Shown piece after piece: positions 46,160 through 57,345 of a DNA stretch of 64,000 nt. Position numbers and translations under genes: made by a program. The notes below the pieces were generated by a model that ran no database searches, was not told where the DNA came from, and worked only from the letters and a program-made list of their open reading frames with translations. Numbering within the stretch: the stretch's first letter is position 1; the number at the start of each line of letters is the position of its first letter. Source of the stretch: Neoceratodus forsteri (taxonomy: Eukaryota; Chordata; Ceratodontiformes; Ceratodontidae); assembly GCA_016271365.2 (NCBI GenBank), contig CM057453.1, forward strand, positions 1,090,885,001-1,090,949,000, given 5' to 3'.

Positions 46160-46965
46160 ATGGTTTGTAGCTCTGCCTCTCCCACCTGTCTTGCCAGACT
46201 AGACACCCTCTGTAATGCCTTCTGTCACTTTGCCTCCAACTCTCCCCTCTGCACCCACCACTGTTCCCTCTACTCCTCCCTTTCCATCTCCCCCTACCCC
46301 TTCATCACCAGTACCACTGCAGCACCTTTATTGCCAGATACTGGTTTGGCTCTCTTTCCTCTCACCTAACTTCTCCCCCCCCCCTTACTCTCTACGTTCA
46401 AAGGACTCTCACACCTTCTCTATACTTCACCTTCTCCCACGCACCAGCCAAGCTGATTTATTTGCTCCTTTCCCTGTGGAACCCACTTCCCTATCCTCAT
46501 CCCCTAGCTCCCTCCCTTCACTCACTAAAACACCTACTAAGACTCTCTTCTCCCCCTCCTTGTACCTGTCACCCCTCCCTTCTGATTCTTCTTATTCCTT
46601 TCTCATCACAGCTTCCATATTCCTGTCTATCCTGATGCTCTTACTTCCAAGAGTTCCTGGGCTCCTGCCCTCAGTCCACTTTCTCAAGTGGGCAAATCTC
46701 ACCCAATCTTATCTACATGATTTTGTCTCTACAAACATTTAGTGTGGGCTTCTTAGGTCATTTATAAACTGTGTATATCAGCTGCTCCACTTTGTTACCA
46801 GTTGAGTTTTTTACACTTGTTTTCGCTGGTATTGCTCTTCTTATGATTGTAATTGCCTGTATACTTACTCACATCCCCCCCGCTCCCCCAGGTCACAGCT
46901 GAAAACAAGCCTCGGCTCAGTGTGCCTTTTCTAGTTATCAAACTTTTAAATAAATAAATAAAAGC
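46160..46965 (+). mobile_element. L2/Rex1-like LINE 3' fragment
   Basis: Frames give R-L-D-T-L-C-N-A-F-C-H-F then T-H-H-C-S-L-Y-S near 46196-46275, and Y-S-L-R-S-K-D near 46385-46405, the terminal ORF2 blocks also seen at 56540-56620. The 3' end has GCTGAAAACAAGCCTCGG, CTAGTTATCAAAC and an AAATAAATAAATAAA tail at about 46950-46963. Its orientation matches the LINE that starts near 47600. Confidence 0.7.
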
Positions 46966-47599
46966 ACTCCCTGATCCTAATACAAGGCAGCTGAAAGAGT
47001 GTTCGCAGCTGTGACTACAAGGGTGGGTCACTTACCCTTGGGAAAGGCCACTGTACTGTGTAAACAGTGGCTAGTAGTGGTGGAAAGCAAACCTAAAGAA
47101 ACCCCAAGTGAAAGTCAAGCTAGGTATTGGCAGCATTCTGAGGTGACCATTCAAGTGGCTGAAGGGTCAGGACAAGCCGGTGACATAGTGTTGAATGAGT
47201 TCTGGGGAGACCAGTCTGTTACACCCTCCAAAAATTGGTTACTGATGAAAAAATGATTAAGCACAACTGGTGATACTGCCTCAGAACATCGCTCCAGGCT
47301 AGATACGAAGAATATTGAATTCTCAGCATTTCTCAAACTCAAGTTACCAAGGATCAGCTTCAGGTGTCCATTTGATTATTCCCATGTCACGCAAGTCACA
47401 TCTACTACTATTCCCACTCCTATGCCTCCTACTGGAAACTCCCCCCCTGACTCACACTGGCACTGACAGCTCCATGGTCTGGCTCATCTCTCTCAGTAAC
47501 GCTGGCAGCACAAGAACTATGACACACACCACCACCTCAAGGCCTGCTGAAAGCAATACAACTTTTACAATATCACCAGAAAACTCTGCACTTGTATGT
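46966..47599. other. Unassigned; possibly 5' part of the following LINE
   Basis: ORFs at 46999-47256 and 47315-47617 have no recognised domain. The latter runs into the LINE endonuclease start and may belong to its 5' region. Confidence 0.3.
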
Positions 47600-48284
47600 T
47601 ACAGTAGAGGAGAATAAAGGCCTTAGTGTTTTTCATCTAAATGCTAGAAGCCTTTCCCTAAACCGAACCTTCTTACAGTATGGGTTTCCCATAATACTCC
47701 TGATATCCTCTGTATCACTGAATCATGGCTCTCCTCCAGACATCCTGATCCTAACTTGACCCTTCCTAACTACTACCTGTTCAGGCAGGATGGGAGCAAG
47801 CGTGGAGGAGGAGTAACCCTCTATGTATGCCAGAGCCTCCCCTGTACCGTCACTCTCAGGGAGGCCGTACCCTCCTTCCATGAGTGCCTGCTCACCAAAA
47901 TCTCTTGCTCCTCCTCTCTGCCCTATTCATTGGGGTTTTTTATGCATCTCCTAAAATCACTCTGGTGAATTAATTCTCCAAGGGAACTTCAATATCAGTT
48001 GGCTTTCCTTTGCCTCTTAGTCTACCTCCCCCCAGAACTGAGTCTCTAAATCAATCACACCTCATCACTGAACCCGCTAGGCTCAATCCACATTCTTTAA
48101 ACCGCACCCTGCTAGACTGGATTCTATTCTCCCACTCACACTGCATCATTGCTTCAGGTATGCTGTCTGATTTTAGTGATCATTGTATGACTTATTGTGT
48201 CAGGAAAGTCTGAAACCCCCCCAAGTATATCTGGTCTCAGTCCCAATGGTCACTAACCACAGGTATGCTCCCTTCCAAAAGTGA
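47600..48284 (+). mobile_element. L2/Rex1-like LINE, 5' part (endonuclease)
   Basis: Translation shows V-F-H-L-N-A-R-S-L near 47628-47655, I-T-E-S-W-L near 47716, G-G-G-V-T-L-Y-V near 47800-47830 and F-S-D-H-C near 48173-48187, the endonuclease motifs of the CR1/L2/Rex1 group. The LINE resumes at about 54790 after the nested insertions. Confidence 0.7.
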
Positions 48285-48352
48285 CACCAACACAGCGACC
48301 TACATACCTGTGGACAAAATTGACAGTTTGCCGACAGGTCGCTGTGTTGGTG
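48285..48352. repeat. 17-bp perfect inverted repeat
   Basis: CACCAACACAGCGACCT at 48285-48301 pairs with its exact reverse complement at 48336-48352, with a 34-base loop. It lies at the junction where the host LINE sequence is lost, so it may mark the end of an inserted non-autonomous element. Confidence 0.75.
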
Positions 48353-48559
48353 CACCTGACACAGGGGCACACTGTCTCCCAGTCCTGCACCCCCTCCCTG
48401 AATCAACTCTGACTGGAGCTGAGAATCCATAGTACAGGGGTGCAGGGGGCAGAGCACCCCGCATGGGGGTTTGCAGGTCAAAGCCCCCGATGAAAAAAAT
48501 AGACTGGGAGACAATCGGGATTTATGTCAACCACAACTTGCAGTCGACATAAATCCTGT
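48353..48559. mobile_element. Probable non-autonomous DNA element, interrupted by L1
   Basis: It contains a G-rich segment (GGGGTGCAGGGGGCAGAGC near 48436) of a type common in vertebrate MITEs, and an 11-bp hairpin stem GGATTTATGTC / GACATAAATCC (48518-48528 and 48546-48556). It separates the two parts of the L2-like LINE together with the L1. Ends and superfamily are not established. Confidence 0.4.
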
Positions 48560-48744
48560 CATGAGAGAGATCTCGTGATGCCTGAAGCTGGATGGTAGCT
48601 TAGCCCTGGAGCTGCCACTTCCCTTTTTTAATTCTGTCAAAATTATCATGCAATATCAGGAGATAAGTCTTAATCTTGACAGACAGTTTCTTACTGCTTC
48701 TGCTACAACACTGTTTAGACCTCGCTCGGCTTATTTTGTGAAGG

Positions 48745-49435
48745 ATGGATGCAGATATGTGGCAGACCCCACCGAAACATACGCCACCTGCCTCACCAGA
48801 AAAGGTCTCCAGAAAGTCTAAATCTCAGTTGGCTCATTCTTCCAGGCAGCCGGGCCTCTTGGCACCCAGTGTACCCCTTACCAAAGACTGCTTTTTATAA
48901 GAGCTCCAACCTTTTCAGGAGACCCTTGTAGATGTCTCCACTGAATTTAAATCACTACATTCCGACATGAGTGACCCACACCCCCGTTCCCTAGGATTCT
49001 AACTCCGAGTTGGAGTTGGACCCGGGGAGGGCAATCACCTAGTGATGCAGTCCCGATCAGAGCAAAGACCAGCATAGCGACGGGTGGGTTTTGCTCGATT
49101 TCTGGCGCTCTGCTGGACTTTGCCATCGGGGAGTCGCTGTGGCGATGGTATATGGAAAGAAACATGTCTTAACTAAATCGAGGGCGCTTCAGTCCATTTC
49201 TTGAGAGGGAAAACCTCTTCGCAGTTCCCAGGACTTGCCAAGTGAAACCAGACAGAAGCGAGCAGCGTTTCATCCTATTGTTAGCAAGCTAGTTGCTTCC
49301 AGTTTCAAGTTTAAAATGCTCTATCCAGCTAGGCTGCAAGCCTTGATTGAAGACCAATGGTTCACATTTGATTCCCCTGAACAAGCTACCAAAGACCTTA
49401 AAGCTCGACTGCCTGATCTATTTAAAACACCATGA
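48745..49435 (+). pseudogene. L1 ORF1 remnant
   Basis: A frame starting at ATG 48745 gives MDADMWQTPPKHTPPASPEK and continues to a stop near 48898. The C-terminal part is recovered at 49235-49435 with F-K-F-K-M-L-Y-P-A-R-L and F-D-S-P-E-Q-A, the conserved C-terminal domain of L1 ORF1. The coiled coil and RNA-recognition middle part are mostly missing. Confidence 0.65.
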
Positions 49436-51104
49436 TTGCTTCTTGATATATGGACTGTGATCAATGACATAGTCGTCTAATGTACCTGTTTTATTTATTG
49501 CTGAGTTTCTTCTTTAATTTACTGTATATCCCAAGATGTGTGATCCATGGCCATTTTAGCGATCCCCACCATCCACTGAGGTGGATAATCCCCTCGCTTG
49601 GTCGTGCTCCTGGGGGTTGCCTCAGGAGCACCCTGACTGCAGCCTAATTTTTGAGTTTAGGCCTGTTGAGTTTTGTTCCTTTCATCCCCTGGTACCTTGG
49701 GGACTGGGTGTAGTTCCCAGAGTACCATAATGAGTGTGGTACTGATTCCTGTCTGCCTGACCTTTAGGCCCTGACCTTCCCGGTCCATATTCCACCGTGG
49801 GGATTGTACCTGAAGAATTTATTTTGGCTGCCACCTTTACCCGCGACTGCTACTCCCAATCTGAAAGGTAGGTTGGCTCTACTTGCCCTTTTCCTCTTGC
49901 CTGCCACACCGACAGTCCTCCTTCACATTTATGATGAGGAGCTTCTGGACCTCAAAGCCCATAACCAACAGAGCTATCTTTTGCTGGTTTACTCACCCCT
50001 CAGCTGATTTGCCACTTGATTTTTTTTTTGAGTCTGGTTAGTCCCTGGTTTGTGTTAGTTGCCCCTCTAACTATACCGGGGTGACTTCCGAACTTCATTC
50101 CTCTTAGTTTGGGTGGGGAAGACCTCCTTTTGTTTTTACTGCTCCAAGTATCTCAAGAGTATTGGGAGGGGGTTATACTGATTAAATGATGTTTAGTCAT
50201 ATTGGTTACAACCTTTTAAGTTCTATTGGGAAAGTGTGGGGGAGGGCTCCAGTATTGGGCTGGGCTTTACCACAACTGATGGGCATCATGTCCTGGATTT
50301 ATGGGGAGGGACTGCTCCTTTGTTTAACAAGTTATTGTTTAACTGTTTTTCAATTTCTTAACAGGGCCTGGTTATTGGATAGTCTCCCTGGAGTATCATT
50401 GTACTCTCACCTCGTTTTTTTTTTTTTCCGGAGTTTCTCTGTGTCTACATACCTTTAATACATTACAGATTATTACCCCAGAGGGACTCTTATTATCATT
50501 GGTAGGAGCAGGGGTTTTGGGGGTGTGGGTAGCGTTGGGGCCTTTTATGGTCTATATTCTGTTCTGGTTGTTCTCTGAACAGGCCCTTGTAAATAGTTTA
50601 TTGTTTACGGTTGTTTGGGTTAGGGGCTCATGGGATGTTAAGACTTACTCTTACCTATTTCCATGTTTGCTGGTAGGTTATATAGGACAAAGAGACCTTG
50701 ATTGGGGCTTTGTATTCTGCCCCTCGCTTATGAACACGTTTCTGGATGGAGGGGGGAATTATTACTGTTTTACTAAATTGGTTTATTGCAATGCCTACTG
50801 TCATTTGGGGGGGAGGTATGTTTCACTCTTACCACAGACAGGGGACAAGGGGAGGTCTGTATGCTATTTTCACCTGTTTGGACTTCCTCCTGTATTGTAT
50901 TAGAGGGCATGGTTCCACTCTTCCTTTAAGCTCAGTATTCAAGTTTGTGCCTTCAATGTCCTTGTTTTGTGTGGGAGATATAGTAGCTTGTTTTTTTTGA
51001 GATGGGGGACGGGCTTATAGGAAACTGTTTTACAAGTTTGGTACAGAGGGGGTGGGACTGAGTGTGTTTTTCATTTTTTATTTATCCTGTTACTCCAATT
51101 ATCT

Positions 51105-51896
51105 ATGGTGCTTATGGTTAATAACCTAGTTAAATTTGTGTCTTGGAATGTCAGGGGAGTCAGGGACCAGCTCAAGAGGTATCAGGTCTTAAAACATCTC
51201 TCTTTACTTTATTCTCGCATAATGTTTCTTCAAGAAACTCATCTTTTGCCCCAAGAAGCAGTTAAGCTTTGTAGGCAAGGTAATGGTGAGGTGTTCGCCT
51301 CTGGAGACTCATCTTCAAGCAAAGGTGTATCCATTCTTGTAGGTCATAATGTCACTTTTCAAGCAGACCAGACCATGTCTGACCCTCAGGGAAGATACAT
51401 ACTCATTAAGAGTTTGCTTGACTGGCGAGAGTTGGTCTTGGGCAGTGTTTATGGTCTGGTGGGAGGTGATCCAGGTTTTTTCAAGGAGTTAGCTGACAAA
51501 TTGACTCCCTTCCTCACTCTCCCCTTGATCTTGGAAGGGGACCAGAACATCCCCACCACCCAGGATCTTGATCAATCCAACTCCTCCCTTAGACCTCTCT
51601 CTGCTGCACAGCAAGCACTTAGGGAATTTTTGGACTTAATGGGTCTTTGCGACCCTTGGAGGATCACTAACCCATCATCCAGCAGTTACACCTTCCATTC
51701 TATGGTTCACTATACCTCTTCCAGGCTCGACTATGCCCTCATCCACTTCTCCCTACTCCCTAGTCAGTGTAATGCTGGTCTAGAACCCATTGTCCTGTCC
51801 GACCATGCAGCAGTTTGGCTGCTACTTGCTCCTGATACTAACCATCAGCATGACACTTCTTGGAAGCTTAATACTCAACTCCTCAAGGATGACTAA
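51105..51896 (+). CDS. L1 ORF2 endonuclease domain, open reading frame
   Basis: The 263-codon frame starts at ATG 51105 and covers the whole apurinic-type endonuclease: FVSWNVRGVRDQLKRYQVL, the catalytic Glu in F-L-Q-E-T-H-L, Y-G-L-V near residue 120, S-R-L-D-Y-A-L, and S-D-H-A near the end. G-D-x-N is present as E-G-D-Q-N. It ends at a stop (TAA at 51894-51896) right after the domain, whereas intact ORF2 would continue into the reverse transcriptase, so this is the longest surviving piece of a broken ORF2. Confidence 0.82.
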   Translation: MVLMVNNLVKFVSWNVRGVRDQLKRYQVLKHLSLLYSRIMFLQETHLLPQEAVKLCRQGNGEVFASGDSSSSKGVSILVGHNVTFQADQTMSDPQGRYILIKSLLDWRELVLGSVYGLVGGDPGFFKELADKLTPFLTLPLILEGDQNIPTTQDLDQSNSSLRPLSAAQQALREFLDLMGLCDPWRITNPSSSSYTFHSMVHYTSSRLDYALIHFSLLPSQCNAGLEPIVLSDHAAVWLLLAPDTNHQHDTSWKLNTQLLKDD

Positions 51897-51953
51897 GTCA
51901 TCTAAAGGATATCCAACCTCATTCAGTCCTTCACCACCACCAACCAGAACACG

Positions 51954-53500
51954 GTGAGGAGGGGGGACCATGAATGGTGTGCCCTAAAATGTTTCTTGAG
52001 GGGAGAATTTATCCATCTGGCTTTTATCCGGAAGCATCGCAGAGAATCCAAGGCATTATTGACCCTCGTCCAGATACGTACTTTGGAACAGTCTCTTTCT
52101 TCCACTTCTTCTCTCGACTCCGTATGGAACTTACGATCCCTTTGGGATAAATATGCCAGCTTCCTGCAGGAGAAATCTGAATATTCCATTCTCAAGACTA
52201 AATCCAAATACACTGGGCAGGGAGAAAAAGCAGGACGCCTTCTCGCTTTCCGTCTTCAGAAATTAGAATCCTCGAGGGCCATTCCTTCAGTCGCTGCCCC
52301 AGACGGTTCCAAAAAAACTCTCCCCAGGGACGTGGCAGCTGTTTTTGAAAATTTCTACTCCACCCTTTATGGATGGTGTTATCCTCCCCCACTGCAGAAG
52401 AAATGTCGTCCTGCCTGGATTCCGCTCCATTACCCTGTCTCACGGACCACCAATGTGCCTTTAATTCTACTCCTATTTCCCTAGCAGAGGTGGAATCTGC
52501 TATCAGTGGTTTAGCTTTGGGTAAGGCTCCCAGACCTGATGGGTTCTCTTGAAACTTCTATAAAGTCTTTCTCAAAGATCTTTCCCCTCTCTTACTCTGT
52601 CTCTACCTTTATATGTTCTCTGCCAAAAATCTTGACCCATCTCTGCTTGAAGCTACCATTGTCCTTCTTCTCAAGCCAGATAAGCCCTCTTCTAATCCAG
52701 CGAGCTACCCAACCTATCTCCCTATTAAATTGTGATGTAAAAATGCTAGCTAACATACTGGCTGCTAGAATTAAGAAAGTATGGTTGGGACTTCTCAGCC
52801 CGGAACAGGTGGGTTTTGTCCCTGGGAGGTCGTCCGCTAACCACCTCCGAAAGATCGGTCACCTGTTTCAGGCTGCTCAAGCCTCCCTCCTACCGATGGC
52901 CTTAGTTTCTCTTGGCACAGAAAAAGCCTTCAATAGGGTGGACTGGCCCTTTCTCAGGCTTATTCTACAAAAGATGGGCTTTCATTCTTCCTTTTACAAT
53001 TACTTAAAGTGATCTACTCCTCCCTATCAGCAAAGATCTATTGTAATTGTGTCTTTTCCTTTACATTTCCATTATATACCGGCACATGCCAGGGCTGTCC
53101 CATCTCTCCTTTTCTCTTTAACCTGTACATTAAGCCACTTCTTCGATGTCTTAAATCTTCTCCCAACATATGAGGTATTCCCATTGACAACCAAGCACCA
53201 GCTATCTCAGTATATACTGATGACATTCTATTGCACCTTTCAGAACCTGCCACCTCCCTCACAGAGGCATTGAAAGTGATAGACCAATTTAGTCATTACT
53301 CTAATTATAAACTAAACCTTGATAAAACTGAAATATATCCCCTTAACCACCTTATCCATAGTTTGGATCTCATCTCTTTTGGCATGCATTGGTCTCCCCG
53401 CTTCATTTAATATTTGGGTATTTTTATCACTTCTGACCCTTCTTTACCAGTGAAACTGAATTTAGAGGATCTTCTGGTGGTGCTATGACAGGATTTAACA
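51954..53500 (+). pseudogene. L1 ORF2 linker and reverse transcriptase, broken
   Basis: Open pieces at 51954-52484 and 52539-53012 hold the linker and palm blocks: A-I-S-G-L-A-L-G-K-A-P near 52500, E-Q-V-G-F-V-P-G-R-S near 52803-52835, and T-E-K-A-F-N-R-V-D-W near 52916. The catalytic pair is Y-T-D-D-I-L near 53213-53230. Stops and shifts interrupt the domain at several places. Confidence 0.75.
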
Positions 53501-54732
53501 AGATGGAAAGACCTCCCTCTCACACTATGGGGCAGGATTAACATTATCAAAATGAACATCCTCCCTAGATTATTCTATCCGCTAAGCATGCTTAATATCA
53601 TCCTCCTGCATTCCTTTAAACATATCCACTCTCTTGTCTCCTCTTTCATTTGGCTGGACAAGTCACTTAGAAGTTCCTATCTTAAGCTGGGGCTCCCTAA
53701 ATAATCTGGTGGACTCTGTCTCCCCAACTTTTTATTCGACTACTGGGCTAGTCACCTCTGTAAGTGTGGCAGATGGCTTTCCAATCTGCCTCCCTCACCG
53801 ACTCTGACTATATTCCCATGTGGTTACAGATAGAATCCCGCCTGCTTGTTATACATAACCTGTCACCAGTTGCTATTCTAGTCTCTCCATGGAAGTCCCT
53901 CCTGGTCCCTGTTGCAGCTTCCCCAATCGGTGTTTCTATTAAAGTCTTCTCACAAATTTGTGCTTTTCAGAAAGTATTCCCCTATAAACACATTGCACAA
54001 CCTATCTTCTCTAATTTAAACATCAGGATTGGGGGCCATTCTTTAACCCTGGCTGACTTTTCTTGCCTCAGAACATCTGTGTCGCAGACTTCTACTCTTA
54101 CTTGTCTCTTCTCACATCTCAGGAGTTGTTGGAGAAATTCCATCTAGGTTCAGCGCATATCTTTAAACTTTACCAGTTAAGGCATTTGATTTTGCAACAA
54201 CTTGGTCCAACCTCAAATCCTCTGAACTTAAGGGGCTCCTCTCTCAGTCTCAGGGAGAGGAGATATTATATTGCCCTCATCTCCTTGACTGCCAAATATG
54301 GTCCTCAGGCACTGGCTGGACCAGACGCATATTTCATATTGTGAATGGCTACACGAGTTCTCCTTCTCTCTCCAGTCCAAACACTTGACAGCCAGTCTCT
54401 GTCATCATCTACCTTTGTTTAATAAGAAAGGGCAAACTCTATGCCCCTTATTTAAACTGACTTCTCTTGGGCACACCCTGAACTCCCCATTTAGATCCTT
54501 GTACTTATAGGTAGTCATTCATATTAGCAAAAGACTTTACCAGATGGGTTGATATACACACTCCGTGAGGGAGGGTTTGGGGAGGTGGGGGTGTTTTTAT
54601 TGTTACTTCCCTTTTGTTTACTCCTGTTCATTTCATATCTCTTATGGTTCTGTCGTTGTTTGTTTGTAAGCATTTTTCCAAAAACGAATACAGTTGATTA
54701 AATTAAAAAAAAAATCATGTCATAAATCCTGT

Positions 54733-56172
54733 TGATGTGATGCCAATCAACAAAAGTGTTGTTGCAACAGCATCGTAGAGCCCTAAATACATGCACTCTA
54801 TTAAACTACCTGTATGTAACAAATTGGTTATCCTTGCTCAGTGCCCCTGATATAGACATTGCCCTTTCCCTCTTCCATTCAGTCTTAACCTCTGTCTGGG
54901 ACAAACATGTCCCTGTCTGGAAGGCCAGGGTTAAGTTTTCCCATCATCCTTAGATCACCCTAGACTCATCAATTTGTGCCGAACCCAAGTCTGGGCTCAT
55001 TTCAAATTCTTCTGCTGTCTGTCCAACCTTCACTCCTACAGAGAGCTTAGCAATCCATGCACAAAGGCCATTCGAACTGCTAAATCCCTTTACTTCAGGC
55101 CAAACTCCAGAACAATCTCAACTGCCCCACAAAGTTTTGGAAGTGATTCACTCTCTGTTTGATCCCCAACCCAATCTGCTCCTCCTGTCCTTACAGTAAA
55201 TGGCACACCAGTCTCTGACCCTTCCTCTGTTGCTGCTCACCTCAATGAGTTTTTTACACATTGTTCTGTCCTCACCCTCTTCCAATTCATCTCTCACCCC
55301 CTTGTCTCCACACTCCACTCCACTCTATCTTCCCCCTCTATGGGGCTTCATTTCCCTCTTGTATTTGTGCAGGAAATCCTGCTCGCTCTCCTTTCACTCA
55401 ACCCATCTAAATCTAGTCCTGATGGTCTGGACCCCAAACTCCTACATCTCTAAGCTTCAGTTATTGCCTCTCCCCTCACTCATCTCCTTAATTGCTCCTT
55501 CACCCTACATGCTGTCCGGCAGGCTTGGAAGCTGGCCAAAGTTCTCTCCCTTCATAAAGGATAGTGAACCCTCCTCCCCTGGAAATCACCATCCCATCTC
55601 CCTCCTCCCTGCTTTTGCAAAGTTGCAAGAGTAGTTGGTCAACTCATGACTGTCTCACTTCCTCCACTCCTCCACCTTCTTCTGTCTGTTCCAGTCTGGC
55701 TTTTGGAAACACCATTCCACCGTCTCCTCCCCACTATGTGTCACTGACACCATTCTCTCTGGAATGGATCAGAAGCATATTAAAGCACCTATTTTCATTG
55801 ATCTAGTCAGAGCATTTGATTTGGTGGCCCATCTGCTTCTTCTGAACAAGGTGAATTCTGCTGACCTATCAGACTCTGTTGTGTGGTTTCGCTCCTGCCT
55901 TTTGGGCCATCAGCAGTCAGTGCAGGTAGGTGGTATCCTGTCCCCTCCACTCTGCATCCAATCTGGGGTCCCACAGGGCTCCATTCTGGGTCCATCCTTT
56001 TCTCCATTTTTCTCAGTGACCTACCATTGACCTGTGTCAATTCCCATATTCACATGTATGCAGATGGCACTGTTCTCTACACTTCAGGCCCATCAACTGA
56101 GGCTGTTGAAATCATGTTCCAGCAAGATTTCCACAGTGTCCTGCACTGGTTTCAGGCAAACTAAATTTGCTT

Positions 56173-56219
<47 letters not shown>

Positions 56220-56780
56220 AGACAGTGTCCATGACCTTTGACTCCAGCCAGAAACTGTCCAGGCTTGCTTCCTTCACAACCCTGGATGGTTCTTCCCTTG
56301 AAGTGGTTCATTCTTTTTAGTACCTCAGTGTGTGTGGCTTGATAGCAGGCTCAATATCTCTGCTCACATTGATGTTACTCATGCTAAACTCCAACCCACA
56401 CTTAGAGCCCTGTACCGTACTAAAGTCTATCTATTTACGCATGATCCACCAGGAACTGGTTACCAAAAATGGTGCCACCAGTCTTTGATTACATTGATGT
56501 GGCATACTATACTGCACCCTCCTCTTCCCCTTCCAGACCGGACACCCTCTGTAATGGCTTCTGTTGTTTTACAATAAACTCACCCCCTTGTACCCGTCAT
56601 TGCACACTCTACTCTTCCTTATCCATCCTCCCCCTTCCCTTCCATCACCTGCATCACTGTGCCTCTTTTATTGCTAAATACTGATTTGAGGAATTGCCCT
56701 CGTACTTGTCCACTCTCATCACTCCCATCCCATCTGCCTCAGGCATCCTTTGTTCTGGGAATCCCCCATTTTCTAAACAG
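54733..56780 (+). mobile_element. L2/Rex1-like LINE, 3' part (linker and reverse transcriptase)
   Basis: From about 54790 the frame gives linker blocks (D-K-H-V-P-V-W near 54901). Around 55790-56160 come L-V-R-A-F-D-L-V-A-H, I-Q-S-G-V-P-Q-G-S-I-L-G-P and, after a frameshift, H-M-Y-A-D-G-T-V-L-Y-T-S-G-P-S. The second catalytic Asp of Y-A-D-D is Gly here. C-terminal blocks T-L-C-N-G-F-C and R-H-C-T-L-Y-S follow to 56660. This continues the LINE that starts at 47600. Confidence 0.78.
56174..56215. repeat. (AC)n microsatellite inside the LINE
   Basis: About 21 AC units interrupt the LINE reverse transcriptase region, showing later expansion. Confidence 0.95.
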
Positions 56781-57345
56781 TATGTTAGTTTAGGCTGCCC
56801 TTTCTCCTTTCATTTAAAATACATAGTTGGGTCATCTTACATGGCAACAAACAGCATCAAAACAATACCATAACTTAGGATGAACTCCACTGCTCACACA
56901 GATATAGATTGCCATAAAACAGTTCTTTTTATTTTTATAGTCCACACCAAAATCCTGGGAAAGTTTCATAGCCAAAACGTCACTTCTTTGGGCCCCCAAA
57001 CACAGTGTTGTTTTTTCTAAATAGAAAACATACAACAGCATATCAGAATACAAAACATAAAAATACAAAATATAAAATACATCCATTAATTCTACACTCC
57101 AATTATAATACCACCACCATTGCTAAATTACTTTAAAATAAGGCACATCCATTTAAAACGTTTTTTTTTCAAACATCATATACATATCCATTTAAATAAC
57201 CCCTCTTTTAATAAATAAATCTATAGTGTATCACCACTTGATTTAACCAGTTTTAAAGACACAGCATACCTTATTCTTATTTCATTGTCAATTTACACTT
57301 TTTGCTTTACCCCAATGCATTTAGCCAGTCCATTCAGAATACAAC
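56781..57345. other. AT-rich DNA between LINE and Penelope-like copy
   Basis: There is no coding block. The ORF at 57086-56832 on the minus strand lacks motifs. Confidence 0.4.

Larger units (their letters stand above)
48560..54720 (+). mobile_element. Near full-length L1-like LINE with target-site duplication
   Basis: CATAAATCCTGT occurs at 48548-48559 and again at 54721-54732, directly after a poly(A) stretch (54701-54714). Between them are an ORF1 remnant (48745-49435), a long spacer, ORF2 endonuclease (51105-51896), reverse transcriptase (about 52480-53500) and a C-terminal region to about 54510. The length of about 6.2 kb fits a full L1-type element. ORF1 is internally shortened and ORF2 carries frameshifts after the endonuclease. 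Confidence 0.8.

Noticed and set aside
46215..46742. 175-codon Ser/Pro-rich ORF
   Set aside because: It is an alternative frame of the LINE 3' region and pyrimidine-rich DNA.
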